Of a stretch of 45,768 bases of DNA, positions 21,743 through 30,121 are shown in pieces. The stretch's first letter is position 1. Every line of letters starts with the position of its first letter. The DNA lies in assembly GCA_900544225.1 (NCBI GenBank), contig UQUD01000005.1, positions 1 to 45,768 on the forward strand. Direction: 5' to 3'. The notes under the pieces were generated by a model, which made no database searches, had not been told where the DNA came from, and saw only the letters and a program-made list of their open reading frames with translations. Both the position numbers and the translations under genes were made by a program. This DNA is from an uncultured Collinsella sp. (GTDB taxonomy: Bacteria > Actinomycetota > Coriobacteriia > Coriobacteriales > Coriobacteriaceae).

Positions 21743-22534
21743 ATGCCCACACCTTCCACTGCACGCATGCACGACTTCGAGGTCGTTTCGAACCGGGAGA
21801 TCGCCGACGGCATCTTCTCGCTCGTTATCTCGGCCCCCAAGCTTGCAAGTGCGCTCAAGCCCGGTCAGTTTGTGAACATTGCCGTGCCCGGCGATGCGTC
21901 CTCGCTGCTTCGCGTGCCCCTGAGCTTCTATCGCGCCGACGCCCAGGCCGGCACCGTCGAGCTGTGGTACGCCGTCGTGGGCGACGACACCCGTCGTCTG
22001 TCGCAGATGGCCCCCGGTTCCACCTCTAATCTGCTGGGCCCCGGCGGACGCGGCTGGCATGTGCCCGAGGGCACCAGGAAAGCGCTGCTCGTTGCGGGCG
22101 GCATCGGTGTTCCGCCCGTGTTGTGCCTTGCCGGCAAGCTTGCCGAGCAGGGTGTGGCCGTCGACGTGTGCCTGGGCTTTGGCACCGCGTCCAAGGCCGT
22201 GGGCATCGATGAGTTCCGCGCTCTGTGCGATACGGTCTACGTGTGCACCGACGACGGCTCGCTCGGCACGCACGGTTTTTGCACCGATCCTGCCGCCGAG
22301 CTGCTCGGCGAGGGCGGCTACGACTACGTCGCCAGCTGCGGTCCCGCCGTCATGATGAAGAAGGTCGCCGCCGCTGCTGCCGAGGCCGGTGCGTACTGCG
22401 AGGTGTCGCTCGAGCGCATGATGAGCTGTGGCTTTGGCGCCTGCAACACCTGCAATGTCGAGACGGTCGACGGTATGAAGGGCGCCTGCATGTGCGGCCC
22501 CGTGTTCGATGCTTCCAAGGTGGTGGTCTTCTAG
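21743..22534 (+). CDS. pyrK: Dihydroorotate dehydrogenase electron transfer subunit
   Basis: FAD and [2Fe-2S] subunit that passes electrons between PyrD (class 1B) and NAD+. It has a ferredoxin-reductase-type fold with LRVPLSFYRAD in the FAD domain and LLVAGGIGVPPVLCLAGKL in the nucleotide domain. The cluster cysteines are in SCGFGACNTCNV and ACMCGPVF. 263 residues. ATG 21743 is preceded by TTGGAG; a second ATG at residue 9 is possible. Its stop overlaps the pyrD start by one base, as expected for a heterotetramer partner. Confidence 0.94.
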   Translation: MPTPSTARMHDFEVVSNREIADGIFSLVISAPKLASALKPGQFVNIAVPGDASSLLRVPLSFYRADAQAGTVELWYAVVGDDTRRLSQMAPGSTSNLLGPGGRGWHVPEGTRKALLVAGGIGVPPVLCLAGKLAEQGVAVDVCLGFGTASKAVGIDEFRALCDTVYVCTDDGSLGTHGFCTDPAAELLGEGGYDYVASCGPAVMMKKVAAAAAEAGAYCEVSLERMMSCGFGACNTCNVETVDGMKGACMCGPVFDASKVVVF

Positions 22535-23457
22535 TGGGTACCGTGAACATGGCCGTCGATTTCGGCGGCGTCAAGATGCAGAACCCCATCAACACCGCAG
22601 CCGGTACCTTTGGCTACGGTTGGCAGTTCCAGAACTTCTTCGATGTCTCCCGGCTGGGCGCCATCACCACCAAGGGCTGTGCTGCCGAGCCCTGGCCCGG
22701 CAACCCCGCGCCCCGCATGGCTGAGATCCCGGGCGGCATGATCAACTCCGTGGGCCTTCAGAACCCCGGCGTGGCTGCCTTTGCCCGTGAGTCCGGTCCG
22801 TGGCTCGAGCAGCTCTCCAAGGACGGTTGCCAGGTCATCTGTCAGGTCGCCGGTCACTCCGTAGAGGAGTTTGTCCGCGCGCTCGAGATGTATGTCGAGC
22901 TGTGCCCCTGGGCTGCCGGCTACGAGATCAACGTCAGCTGCCCCAATATCGCCGCCGGCGGTGCCGCCATGGGCTCCTCGCCCGAGGGCGCCTCTGCCGT
23001 TATGGCTGCCTGCCGTAAGGTGACCGATAAGCCGCTGTTCGTCAAGATGGCTCCGGTCAACGTCGCCGAGATTGCCAAGGCTCTCGAGGCCGCCGGCGCC
23101 GACGGCCTTTCGGTCATTAACTCCATCCAGGGCATGGCCATCGATGTTCATACCCGCAAGTCCCGTGTGGCCAAGCCCAAGGGCGGCCTTTCGGGCCCGC
23201 TGTGCCACCACATCGCCGTGCGCATGGTCTGGGAGGTTGCCCAGGCCGTCAATATCCCCATCAACGGTGTCGGTGGTGTCATGACCGGCGAGGATGCGGC
23301 TGAGTTTATTTTGGCCGGCGCCACCTGCGTGTCGGTCGGCATGGCCAATTTCGTCGATCCGTGCGCCTCGATTAAGATCGCGCACGAGCTCGAGGCCTGG
23401 GCGGAGTCCCAGGGCGTGAAGGACATCAATGAGCTGGTAGGTGCTTTCGAATGCTAG
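22534..23457 (+). CDS. pyrD: Dihydroorotate dehydrogenase (class 1B catalytic subunit)
   Basis: FMN enzyme that oxidises dihydroorotate to orotate; with PyrK it uses NAD+, suiting an anaerobe. NTAAGTFGYG, GLQNPGV, the active-site loop EINVSCPNI with the catalytic Cys of class 1 enzymes, and the FMN phosphate site NGVGGVMTGEDAAEF are present. 307 residues from GTG 22534. Two other in-frame starts, GTG 22543 and ATG 22549, are possible; AAGGTGG (22518-22524) is 9 bases from 22534, which favours the first. It overlaps pyrF by 7 bases. Confidence 0.94.
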   Translation: MGTVNMAVDFGGVKMQNPINTAAGTFGYGWQFQNFFDVSRLGAITTKGCAAEPWPGNPAPRMAEIPGGMINSVGLQNPGVAAFARESGPWLEQLSKDGCQVICQVAGHSVEEFVRALEMYVELCPWAAGYEINVSCPNIAAGGAAMGSSPEGASAVMAACRKVTDKPLFVKMAPVNVAEIAKALEAAGADGLSVINSIQGMAIDVHTRKSRVAKPKGGLSGPLCHHIAVRMVWEVAQAVNIPINGVGGVMTGEDAAEFILAGATCVSVGMANFVDPCASIKIAHELEAWAESQGVKDINELVGAFEC

Positions 23458-24167
23458 AGACCGATGCCCGCGACCGTGTTATCGTCGCCCTCGACTGCGA
23501 CCGTGAGCGTGCGCTCGAGCTCGCCCACGAGCTCTCTGGTCATGCCGCTTGGCTCAAGGTCGGCATGACGCTCTATTACGCTGAGGGCCCCGAGATCGTC
23601 AAGACGTTTAAGGACCTGGGCTTTAAGGTCTTCCTCGACCTCAAGTTCCATGACATTCCGCATCAGGTGCGCGGTGCCGCCCGTTCGGCCTCGCTTGCCG
23701 GTGCCGACCTGCTCTCGGTCCACGGTCTGGGCTCAGGTGCTATGCTCGCTGCGTGCCGTGAGGGTGCCGAGGAGGCGCGCGAGGACCGCGCCAAGCTCGT
23801 TGCCATCACCGTGCTCACGAGCATGAATCAGGATTCGCTGGCCGAGATCGGCGTCGTCTCGCCCGTGGCCGAGGAGGCTGCCCGCCTGGCAAAGCTTGCC
23901 CAGGCCAACGGCATCGACGGCATCGTGTGCTCGCCGATGGAGGCCCATGACATGCGCGAGCTGCTCGGCCCCGACGCGCTGATCGTGACTCCGGGCGTGC
24001 GTCCGGTTGGCGCCGCCTTGGGCGATCAATCCCGCGTGGCGACGCCCTCCCAGGCTATCGAGCGCGGTGCGAGCCACATCGTGGTGGGCCGACCCATCAC
24101 CGGTGCCGACGACCCGGTTGCCGCATTTGACGCCATCGTTGCCGAGCTGGTCGAAAACGTCGCCTAA
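23451..24167 (+). CDS. pyrF: Orotidine 5'-phosphate decarboxylase
   Basis: Decarboxylates OMP to UMP. The catalytic charge network Asp63-Lys65-Asp68 is seen in FLDLKFHDIP, with Asp15 in VALDCD and Lys36 in WLKVG. The phosphate-binding loop VTPGVRP and the end VVGRPIT complete the TIM barrel. 238 residues, the standard bacterial form. ATG 23451 lies inside the end of pyrD, with GGTAGG upstream. It is the last gene of this pyr cluster; orotate phosphoribosyltransferase (pyrE) and carAB must be elsewhere. Confidence 0.96.
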   Translation: MLETDARDRVIVALDCDRERALELAHELSGHAAWLKVGMTLYYAEGPEIVKTFKDLGFKVFLDLKFHDIPHQVRGAARSASLAGADLLSVHGLGSGAMLAACREGAEEAREDRAKLVAITVLTSMNQDSLAEIGVVSPVAEEAARLAKLAQANGIDGIVCSPMEAHDMRELLGPDALIVTPGVRPVGAALGDQSRVATPSQAIERGASHIVVGRPITGADDPVAAFDAIVAELVENVA

Positions 24168-24212
24168 TAGATTCCCTCAAGTCACCACTTTTGGGTCTCA
24201 TTAGCACAAATT

Positions 24213-24305
24213 AGCCCCTGTGCCTGCGAAAACTTTCCCATCCTTTGTGTGGAATCGCAGGTCAGGGGCTTAACTTTGACCTCCGTATATTGCACTTTTC
24301 GCAGG
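24213..24305 (+). repeat. Inverted repeats with alternative pairing between pyrF and mihF
   Basis: Arm A, AGCCCCTGTGCCTGCGA (24213-24229), pairs with TCGCAGGTCAGGGGCT (24255-24270), one base unmatched. The overlapping CCTGCGAAAA (24223-24232) also pairs perfectly with TTTTCGCAGG (24296-24305). The two pairings exclude each other. No long T-run follows either. It could be the 3' end of the pyr transcript, a regulatory RNA element for mihF, or a dispersed repeat. The rest of 24168-24407 shows only the mihF promoter. Confidence 0.5.
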
Positions 24306-24354
24306 TATCGTCTAACCTATGGAGCCGTCGATTGGGCATTTAGTGCGTTTGACG

Positions 24355-24363
24355 TGCTAAAAT
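24355..24363 (+). promoter_or_regulatory. Extended -10 promoter element of mihF-gmk-rpoZ
   Basis: TGCTAAAAT, about 45 bases before the mihF start. It shares the TGC extension seen at other promoters of this window; no clear -35 is visible. Confidence 0.45.
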
Positions 24364-24407
24364 GCCAATTATTGAATCAGATATAACCCAACTATTTGGA
24401 GGTTCGA

Positions 24408-24716
24408 ATGGCACTCCCTCAGCTTACCGACGAGCAGCGCAAGCAGGCTCTTGAGAAGGCTGCCGCCGCACGTCACGCTCGCGCTGAGCTTCGCGAGCAG
24501 ATCAAGAAGGGCGAGAAGTCCCTCGAGTCCGTGCTCAACTCCGATGACCCCATCGCTTCCCGCATGAAGGTTTCCACCCTCATCGAGTCTCTGCCCGGTT
24601 ATGGCAAGGCCAAGGCCGCCAAGATCATGGAGGAGCTCGGCATCTCCGCTACCCGTCGCGTCCAGGGCCTCGGCGTCCGTCAGCGCGAGCAGCTTCTCGA
24701 GCAGCTGACCAAATAA
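24408..24716 (+). CDS. mihF: Integration host factor, actinobacterial type (mIHF)
   Basis: Small basic nucleoid-associated protein of Actinomycetota, unrelated in fold to the HU-like IHF of proteobacteria; it bends and compacts DNA. 102 residues. The helical N-terminus LTDEQRKQALEKAAAARHAR is followed by the helix-two turns-helix core LIESLPGYGKAKAAKIMEEL and GISATRRVQGLG. ATG 24408 follows TTTGGAGG (24395-24402), excluding the ATG-like extension at 24396. It lies directly before gmk and rpoZ, as in mycobacteria, which is one of the better lineage clues in the window. Confidence 0.93.
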   Translation: MALPQLTDEQRKQALEKAAAARHARAELREQIKKGEKSLESVLNSDDPIASRMKVSTLIESLPGYGKAKAAKIMEELGISATRRVQGLGVRQREQLLEQLTK

Positions 24717-25286
24717 GTGAGCGCTCAGGATTCAAAGCTCTTTGTGATTTCTGGACCGTCAGGTGCAGGCAAGGGCACGCTCGTCACTCGTGTGCGCGAG
24801 CGTCGCTCGAACCTGGGCCTGACGGTTTCGGCTACCACTCGAGCACCACGCAAAGGTGAGGTCGACGGCGTCAACTACTTTTTCCTGACGCACGAGGAGT
24901 TCGACCGCCGCGTGGCAAACGGTGAGTTTGTTGAGTGGGCTGAGGTCCACGGCAACTGCTACGGCACGTTGGTGAGCGAGGTCACATCCAAGCTCGCCTC
25001 TGGCTCGTCTCTGATCTTGGAGATTGATGTCCAGGGCGCCCTGCAGGTCAAGGAGCGTTTCCCCGAGGCCGTGTTGATCTTTATCAAGCCGCCTTCGCTC
25101 GAGGTGCTTCGCGATCGCCTGGTCGGTCGCGGTACCGAGACGCCCGAGACGATTGAGCTGCGTATGGCAAACGCCGCCGATGAACTTGCCCTTGCCGACC
25201 GCTACGACGACGTCGTGGTGAATGACGATCTCGACCGCGCGACCGATGAGCTCGTTCGCGTTCTCGATATGCATGAAAGGATCTGA
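24717..25286 (+). CDS. gmk: Guanylate kinase
   Basis: Phosphorylates GMP to GDP. P-loop FVISGPSGAGKGTL at the N-terminus, the GMP-binding SATTRAPRKGEVDGVNYFF segment, and EIDVQGALQVKERF are diagnostic. 189 residues, standard. GTG 24717 is immediately after the mihF stop (TAAGTG). No strong ribosome-binding site is visible, so translation is probably coupled to mihF. It is followed 5 bases later by rpoZ. Confidence 0.96.
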   Translation: MSAQDSKLFVISGPSGAGKGTLVTRVRERRSNLGLTVSATTRAPRKGEVDGVNYFFLTHEEFDRRVANGEFVEWAEVHGNCYGTLVSEVTSKLASGSSLILEIDVQGALQVKERFPEAVLIFIKPPSLEVLRDRLVGRGTETPETIELRMANAADELALADRYDDVVVNDDLDRATDELVRVLDMHERI

Positions 25287-25291
25287 GGTCC

Positions 25292-25573
25292 GTGTCCGTT
25301 GTAAAGCCTTGCATTGACGATCTTCTGGAGAAGACCGATCACAACCGCTTCCTGCTCGCCTCGCTTGCCTCTAAGCGCGCCTGCGACATTAACAGCATGC
25401 TGCGTGGCCAGCACAACCGTGTGCTCGCCGTCCAGGATGTCGACGACATCACCATTGCGCTCTCCGGCGCCGATACCATCTCGATGGCTATGGACGAGAT
25501 TGTCGACGGCGATATCTCCTACGACGAGGCCCGTTACGAGAAGGCGCTCGGCCACAAGGTTGCTGAAGCCTAA
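25292..25573 (+). CDS. rpoZ: RNA polymerase omega subunit
   Basis: Small subunit that binds the beta-prime subunit and helps core assembly. The family pattern NRFLLASLASKRACDINSML is clear, preceded by the conserved short N-terminus CIDDLLEKTD. 93 residues with an acidic mid-section. GTG 25292 follows AAAGGATCTGAGG at the end of gmk. It ends immediately before thiI (TAAATG). The gmk-rpoZ pairing is widespread and supports the call. Confidence 0.93.
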   Translation: MSVVKPCIDDLLEKTDHNRFLLASLASKRACDINSMLRGQHNRVLAVQDVDDITIALSGADTISMAMDEIVDGDISYDEARYEKALGHKVAEA

Positions 25574-26818
25574 ATGGCAGCCCGCGTCTGCCTGGTCCAC
25601 TATCACGAGGTTGGACTGAAGGGCAAGAACCGCGCACATTTTGAGCATATCCTCATGGATAACATCAAGGCGGCCTTGGCCGCCTTTTCCGTGAATGCCG
25701 TGTCTCGAATTTCCGGTTATATCCTCGTGACCTTTAACGAGCATCAGGCCGACGAGGCGGCGCGCGTCATTCGCACCGTCCCCGGCGTTGCCCGCGTGTC
25801 CCTGGCATATCACACGAACCGCGACCCGCAGGAGTACTGCGCCGCCGCCGTGAAGGCGCTGCGCGAGTTTGGTCCCTTCGAGTCGTTTAAGGTTCACGCC
25901 AAGCGTTCGAACACCGACTATGAGCTCACCTCGATTGATATCAATCGGCAGGTAGGCGAGGTGCTGTGCGAGGCGTTTCCCGATAAAAAGGTCCAGATGC
26001 ACGACCCCGACGCGATGGTGCACGTGCTGGTGGTCCAGGGTAGCGTCTATGTGTATGCGCGCTCTGAGCGCGGTGTGGGTGGCCTTCCGGTGGGGTCTGC
26101 CGGCAAGGTCGTGACGCTGCTGTCGTCGGGTATCGATTCCCCGGTGGCGACCTGGATGCTCGCGCGTCGCGGCGCGGTGTGCGTGCCGGTACATTTCTCC
26201 GGTCGTCCGCAGACACCCGATACGAGCGAGTATTTGGTGCAGGACATCATCCGTGCGCTTGAGCCGGGTGTCCAGATCGGCCGCCTGTATGTGGTGCCGT
26301 TTGGCGACTGCCAGCGTGAGATTTCGGTCACCTGCCCCAGCAACCTGCGTGTGATCATGTATCGCCGCATTATGTATTCGGTTGCCGAGCGCATCGCGCA
26401 TATCGAGGGCGCCAAGGCCATTGTGACGGGCGAGTCGCTTGGTCAGGTTGCCTCCCAGACGCTTGAGAACATCATGGCCGTCAACGAGGCCGTGAAGATT
26501 CCCGTGTTCCGTCCGCTCATTGGTTCTGATAAGCAGGAGATCATCGCGCGTGCCCAGGAGATCGGCACGTTTGATATCTCGACCGAGGCTGCTCCCGATT
26601 GCTGCACGCTGTTTATGCCGCGCCGTCCCGAGACGCACGCTAAACTCGATGCCGTGCTTGAGGCGTGGGAGCTGTTCGATCACGAGGAGATGATTGAGCG
26701 TTTGCTCAAACAGACCGAGTATATTGACTTCGAGAGCAACACGTATAAGGCCCCTAAGACCTTAAAACGCAAACATTCCGAGCTCGCTCCACGTGAGATT
26801 TACCAAGATCACGAATAA
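25574..26818 (+). CDS. thiI: tRNA 4-thiouridine sulfurtransferase ThiI (no rhodanese domain)
   Basis: Adds sulfur at uridine 8 of tRNA and in many species takes part in thiamine thiazole synthesis. An N-terminal ferredoxin-like and THUMP region (about residues 1-165; HYHEVGLKGKNRAHFE) is followed by a PP-loop ATPase with LLSSGIDSPVATWML. The C-terminus has DCCTLFMPRRPETHA. 414 residues: there is no rhodanese domain, as in many Gram-positive ThiI proteins, so persulfide would be delivered another way. ATG 25574 abuts the rpoZ stop. A terminator follows, so it is the last gene of mihF-gmk-rpoZ-thiI. Confidence 0.95.
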   Translation: MAARVCLVHYHEVGLKGKNRAHFEHILMDNIKAALAAFSVNAVSRISGYILVTFNEHQADEAARVIRTVPGVARVSLAYHTNRDPQEYCAAAVKALREFGPFESFKVHAKRSNTDYELTSIDINRQVGEVLCEAFPDKKVQMHDPDAMVHVLVVQGSVYVYARSERGVGGLPVGSAGKVVTLLSSGIDSPVATWMLARRGAVCVPVHFSGRPQTPDTSEYLVQDIIRALEPGVQIGRLYVVPFGDCQREISVTCPSNLRVIMYRRIMYSVAERIAHIEGAKAIVTGESLGQVASQTLENIMAVNEAVKIPVFRPLIGSDKQEIIARAQEIGTFDISTEAAPDCCTLFMPRRPETHAKLDAVLEAWELFDHEEMIERLLKQTEYIDFESNTYKAPKTLKRKHSELAPREIYQDHE

Positions 26819-26828
26819 TATTGTGTAT

Positions 26829-26863
26829 AGACCGGCGGTGATTTTGCATCGTCGGTCTTTTTC
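26829..26863 (+). terminator. Rho-independent terminator after thiI
   Basis: AGACCGGCG (26829-26837) pairs with CGTCGGTCT (26850-26858) through one G-U pair, loop of 12 bases, followed by TTTTT. Confidence 0.85.
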
Positions 26864-27032
26864 TATCTGGGCATTAGGCGACAAACGGTTCATCTGTCGA
26901 CGTCTGCCTGAATAAATGGACACTTTTCAGCAAGGTTTTGGTCAGCTTTTGGTTTGACCGTGGAAACTGGTGTGGGCGTGCGGAGTCTGCGGCGCTCGTT
27001 TCCTGACACGATGGTGTTGGGAGGTGTTTGCT

Positions 27033-27743
27033 ATGGCGCAGCGCGAGCAACACGAACGGGTTAAACGGATGGACCGCTGGGCAGAAAAGCTGCTCGGCCA
27101 TAAGGCGGTGGTCGTGGCGATTCTGGTTGCCATTGCCGCTGCGAGTGGCCTGGCGATGGCAAATTTTGGTGGCCATTCCAGCAACGTGTCGTTTGAGCGT
27201 AGTGATGAGGCGGGCACCTCGAATGTGCGCGGGGCCGGGGATGCGTCTCCTGATGATGCCGATGAGTCGTCTGCCAAGAGTTCTTCTGCCGCCGAGGTGT
27301 ACGTCGATGTGGATGGCGCCGTTGTGAGGCCTGGCGTGTACCGGCTCAAAGGCGGAGCGCGGGTATCCCAGGCAATCGATGCTGCCGGAGGGCTTACGGC
27401 CGAGGCGGATGTGACAGGGCTTAATCGTGCGTCCAAGATCACAGATGGTCAAAAGATCTATGTGCCGACGGTGGGGGAGCAACAAGCGGCTGTGGCGGTC
27501 GGCGGGGCCGAAAGCGGTGCTGCCACGACTCCTGGTGCGGGGTCTTCGTCGGGGCTCGTGAACATCAATACGGCAAGTGCGGCGGAGCTGCAGACGCTTT
27601 CGGGCATCGGGCCTTCTATGGCCCAGTCAATTATCGACGAACGGACGCAAAACGGGGCCTTTGCCTCGGTTGATGACCTTATGCGCGTATCGGGGATCGG
27701 TGAGAAGAAGCTCGCCAAAATCAAAGATTGCATCTGCGTATGA
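27033..27743 (+). CDS. comEA: Competence protein ComEA (SLBB + helix-hairpin-helix DNA receptor)
   Basis: Membrane-anchored double-stranded DNA receptor for transformation. Order of parts: short basic cytosolic start, one membrane segment (residues 25-42), a Ser/Asp-rich linker, an SLBB-like domain beginning VYVDVDGAVVRPGVYRLKGG, another low-complexity linker, and a C-terminal (HhH)2 domain with NINTASAAELQTLSGIGP and VSGIGEKKLAKIK. 236 residues, typical of Gram-positive ComEA. ATG 27033 is preferred because GGGAGG lies about 9 bases upstream. It overlaps comEC by ATGA. About 170 bases upstream (26864-27032) hold no recognisable gene or clear promoter. Confidence 0.94.
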   Translation: MAQREQHERVKRMDRWAEKLLGHKAVVVAILVAIAAASGLAMANFGGHSSNVSFERSDEAGTSNVRGAGDASPDDADESSAKSSSAAEVYVDVDGAVVRPGVYRLKGGARVSQAIDAAGGLTAEADVTGLNRASKITDGQKIYVPTVGEQQAAVAVGGAESGAATTPGAGSSSGLVNINTASAAELQTLSGIGPSMAQSIIDERTQNGAFASVDDLMRVSGIGEKKLAKIKDCICV

Positions 27744-30043
27744 GTGCGACCGAGCGCGAGCATGTGATGCCACCGCGGCCCTTGATGCCGTGGACGATGG
27801 TCCTTTGTGCCGGTTTGTGTGCGAGCTGTGGCTTGGTGCTTAACGTGGCAGCCGATGTGCTGCTGGGAGAGCGGGCAGCGCCCGTTATATTGCTTATGGT
27901 CATTCCCGTTGCGGCTGCGGCGTGCATCGTATTGGCTCGGTCCTGCATGCGTCTTGTGCGATGGAAGCGATGGCTGTATGCCGCGGCTCTCGGCCTCGTG
28001 GCGGGGGCGGTCGTGTCCGCTGGTTGGGCGATAGGGGCGCTGCGCGCTTCGAGGGCATTGGATAATCGGGCTGCGAGCAGTCTCGAATTTTATGTGCAGG
28101 GCGATCCGTCCATCAATGACGGTTCGTACTCCTATACCTGCGATGCGTATGCGGGCGAAAAGCGCTTGGGTCAGGTACGGCTGTCGTGTGATCATGAACT
28201 CGACGCCGGTTCGCATGTACGTGCTATCGGTCGAATTTCGCGGTTTGAGAATGATGCGTATGGGCGCTCACGCGTGCTTCGGGGCGAGCTTCGAAAGGTT
28301 AAAGTCGTCCGGTTGGTATCGGTCGACGAGGGCTCTCCAGGGCCGTTGCTTCGGCTACGAAACGAGCTCCTTGCCGTTATCGCGCCCGCGACCGATTCGG
28401 CGTGCTCGCTCATTGCCGGCGTTGTCTGCGGACGCTCGTCCGAGCTGCGTGCCCAGCCGGCGGGCGATTGGTTTTCGGTAACGGGCACCGCACATCTTAT
28501 CGCCGTTTCGGGCAGTCATCTTGCCATTGTGGGGTTTGTGATTGAGAGCGCCCTGCAAAAGACGCATCTCTCTCGTGGGCTGCAGCGGGGGTTGCTGGTT
28601 CTGGCCCTTGCTGCCTATTCCGTCTTTACGGGCGCCTCGCCCTCGGCCGTGCGCGCGTGCTGTATGGTGGTGGTGACGCTTGTCGCCAACGGCGCCGGAC
28701 GTCGTCGGCATGGCCTCTCGGCTCTATTTTTGACCATGGCAATTTTTGTGTTGCTGCGGCCGACGGTATTGTTCGAAATGGGTTTTCAGCTTTCGTGCGC
28801 CAGTGTTTTTGCCATCCTTTGTTTTTGCCCCTACGCCACCTACGCCTTGGGCGAGCTGGGTGTGCCATCGGGCGTCGCCAGTATTTTGTCTGTCACGCTG
28901 TGCTCGCAGCTGGCGACACTTCCCGTTACGATTCCCGCATTTGAGACGTTTTCGCTCATTGCCCCGCTCGCAAATGCCGTGATCGGTCCGGTGATAAGCG
29001 TGCTGCTCGCTATATCGATTGTGCTGGTGCCCTGCTCGCTTGTGCCGCTGTTGCGTCACGGGGCGCTCGTGGTGCCCATGATTGTCGCTCGCTGCGCCCT
29101 GCTCTTTGAGCAGCTCTTTGCTGCCGTTCCGGGCGCATCCGCAAGCGTGCCGCCCGGTACACCCTTGGTATACGTGGTGCCGTTTGCGCTGGCCGTCCTC
29201 TTGGTCTGGTGGCCACGCCCCTGTGCACGGCCCATGGCAGTGGGGCTGTTGTGTTTGATGCTTGCAGCGGGTGTTCCGTATGTCTATTGGGATCGATGCG
29301 CACCGCCTTCGGTAACGGTCCTCGATGTTGGCCAGGCCGATGCGATTCTGGTTCGTCAGGGTGGCACCGTAGCGCTCGTCGACTGTGGGCTCGATGAGCG
29401 CGTGGTGTCGGCGTTGGTTCGCAACAATGTCCACCATATCGACGCCGTCTTCGTGACGCATTGGGACGAAGACCATTGGGGTGGTCTTCCCGATGTGCTC
29501 GATCAGTTTTCGGTTGGAACCATTGCGGTCGCGGCCGATGCGCTAGAAGGCGCGCCTGCTGAGGTTCTGAATCGCCCCGGCGTTACGTATCGGCAGGTGG
29601 CCCGCGGAGACACGGTCGATATCGGCGCATTTCGGGCTCGTGTGATGTGGCCGTTTGACACGGTGGATGGCGAGGGCAATGAGGACTCGCTTGTCTTGCT
29701 GCTCTCCTATGCTCAGGAAGGCAAGAGCCTGCACGTGCTCCTCACCGGTGATGCCGAGCTCGATCAGGAGCGCGAGTTTGTGCAGGCGGTGGGCGATATC
29801 GATGTGCTCAAGCTGGGGCATCACGGCTCAAAAGTTTCCGTCGACACTGACCTACTGGAAACGCTTAAGCCCGAGCTCTCTATCGCGAGTGCGGGCGAGG
29901 GCAACCGCTACGGTCATCCATCCGATGCCTGCATCGATGCCGTTCGCGATGCGGGTGGCGCGTTCGCATGCACCATCGAACAGGGAGATATCACTGTCTC
30001 GCCGACTGCAACCGGTTTTGCCATGCGATGTCAGCGACCTTGA
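27740..30043 (+). CDS. comEC: DNA internalization competence protein ComEC/Rec2
   Basis: Polytopic channel through which single-stranded DNA enters during transformation. The first ~170 residues hold membrane segments and an OB-like soluble domain. The central competence domain with many membrane helices includes HLIAVSGSHLAIVGF and FTGASPSAVRACCMV. The C-terminal ~240 residues are a metallo-beta-lactamase-like domain: VLDVGQADAILVRQGG, VFVTHWDEDHWGGL and KLGHHGSKVSVD. Asp/His residues are retained, so this domain may be an active nuclease. 767 residues. ATG 27740 overlaps the comEA stop (ATGA), giving coupled translation. With dprA at the window start, this makes natural competence plausible, though not shown. 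Confidence 0.94.
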   Translation: MSATEREHVMPPRPLMPWTMVLCAGLCASCGLVLNVAADVLLGERAAPVILLMVIPVAAAACIVLARSCMRLVRWKRWLYAAALGLVAGAVVSAGWAIGALRASRALDNRAASSLEFYVQGDPSINDGSYSYTCDAYAGEKRLGQVRLSCDHELDAGSHVRAIGRISRFENDAYGRSRVLRGELRKVKVVRLVSVDEGSPGPLLRLRNELLAVIAPATDSACSLIAGVVCGRSSELRAQPAGDWFSVTGTAHLIAVSGSHLAIVGFVIESALQKTHLSRGLQRGLLVLALAAYSVFTGASPSAVRACCMVVVTLVANGAGRRRHGLSALFLTMAIFVLLRPTVLFEMGFQLSCASVFAILCFCPYATYALGELGVPSGVASILSVTLCSQLATLPVTIPAFETFSLIAPLANAVIGPVISVLLAISIVLVPCSLVPLLRHGALVVPMIVARCALLFEQLFAAVPGASASVPPGTPLVYVVPFALAVLLVWWPRPCARPMAVGLLCLMLAAGVPYVYWDRCAPPSVTVLDVGQADAILVRQGGTVALVDCGLDERVVSALVRNNVHHIDAVFVTHWDEDHWGGLPDVLDQFSVGTIAVAADALEGAPAEVLNRPGVTYRQVARGDTVDIGAFRARVMWPFDTVDGEGNEDSLVLLLSYAQEGKSLHVLLTGDAELDQEREFVQAVGDIDVLKLGHHGSKVSVDTDLLETLKPELSIASAGEGNRYGHPSDACIDAVRDAGGAFACTIEQGDITVSPTATGFAMRCQRP

Positions 30044-30051
30044 TGCTGCCG

Positions 30052-30081
30052 TTGGCGTGGGACCGACCCGTGGGATAGAAT
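30052..30081 (+). promoter_or_regulatory. Promoter of holA
   Basis: TTGGCG (30052-30057), 18-base spacer, TAGAAT (30076-30081). An ATG at 30080 lies within the -10, so it cannot begin the protein made from this promoter; the ATG at 30122 with a strong binding site can. Confidence 0.6.
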
Positions 30082-30121
30082 GACACGGTACGAGCACGAG
30101 AGCCTGCGGGAGGGGAGCGCG

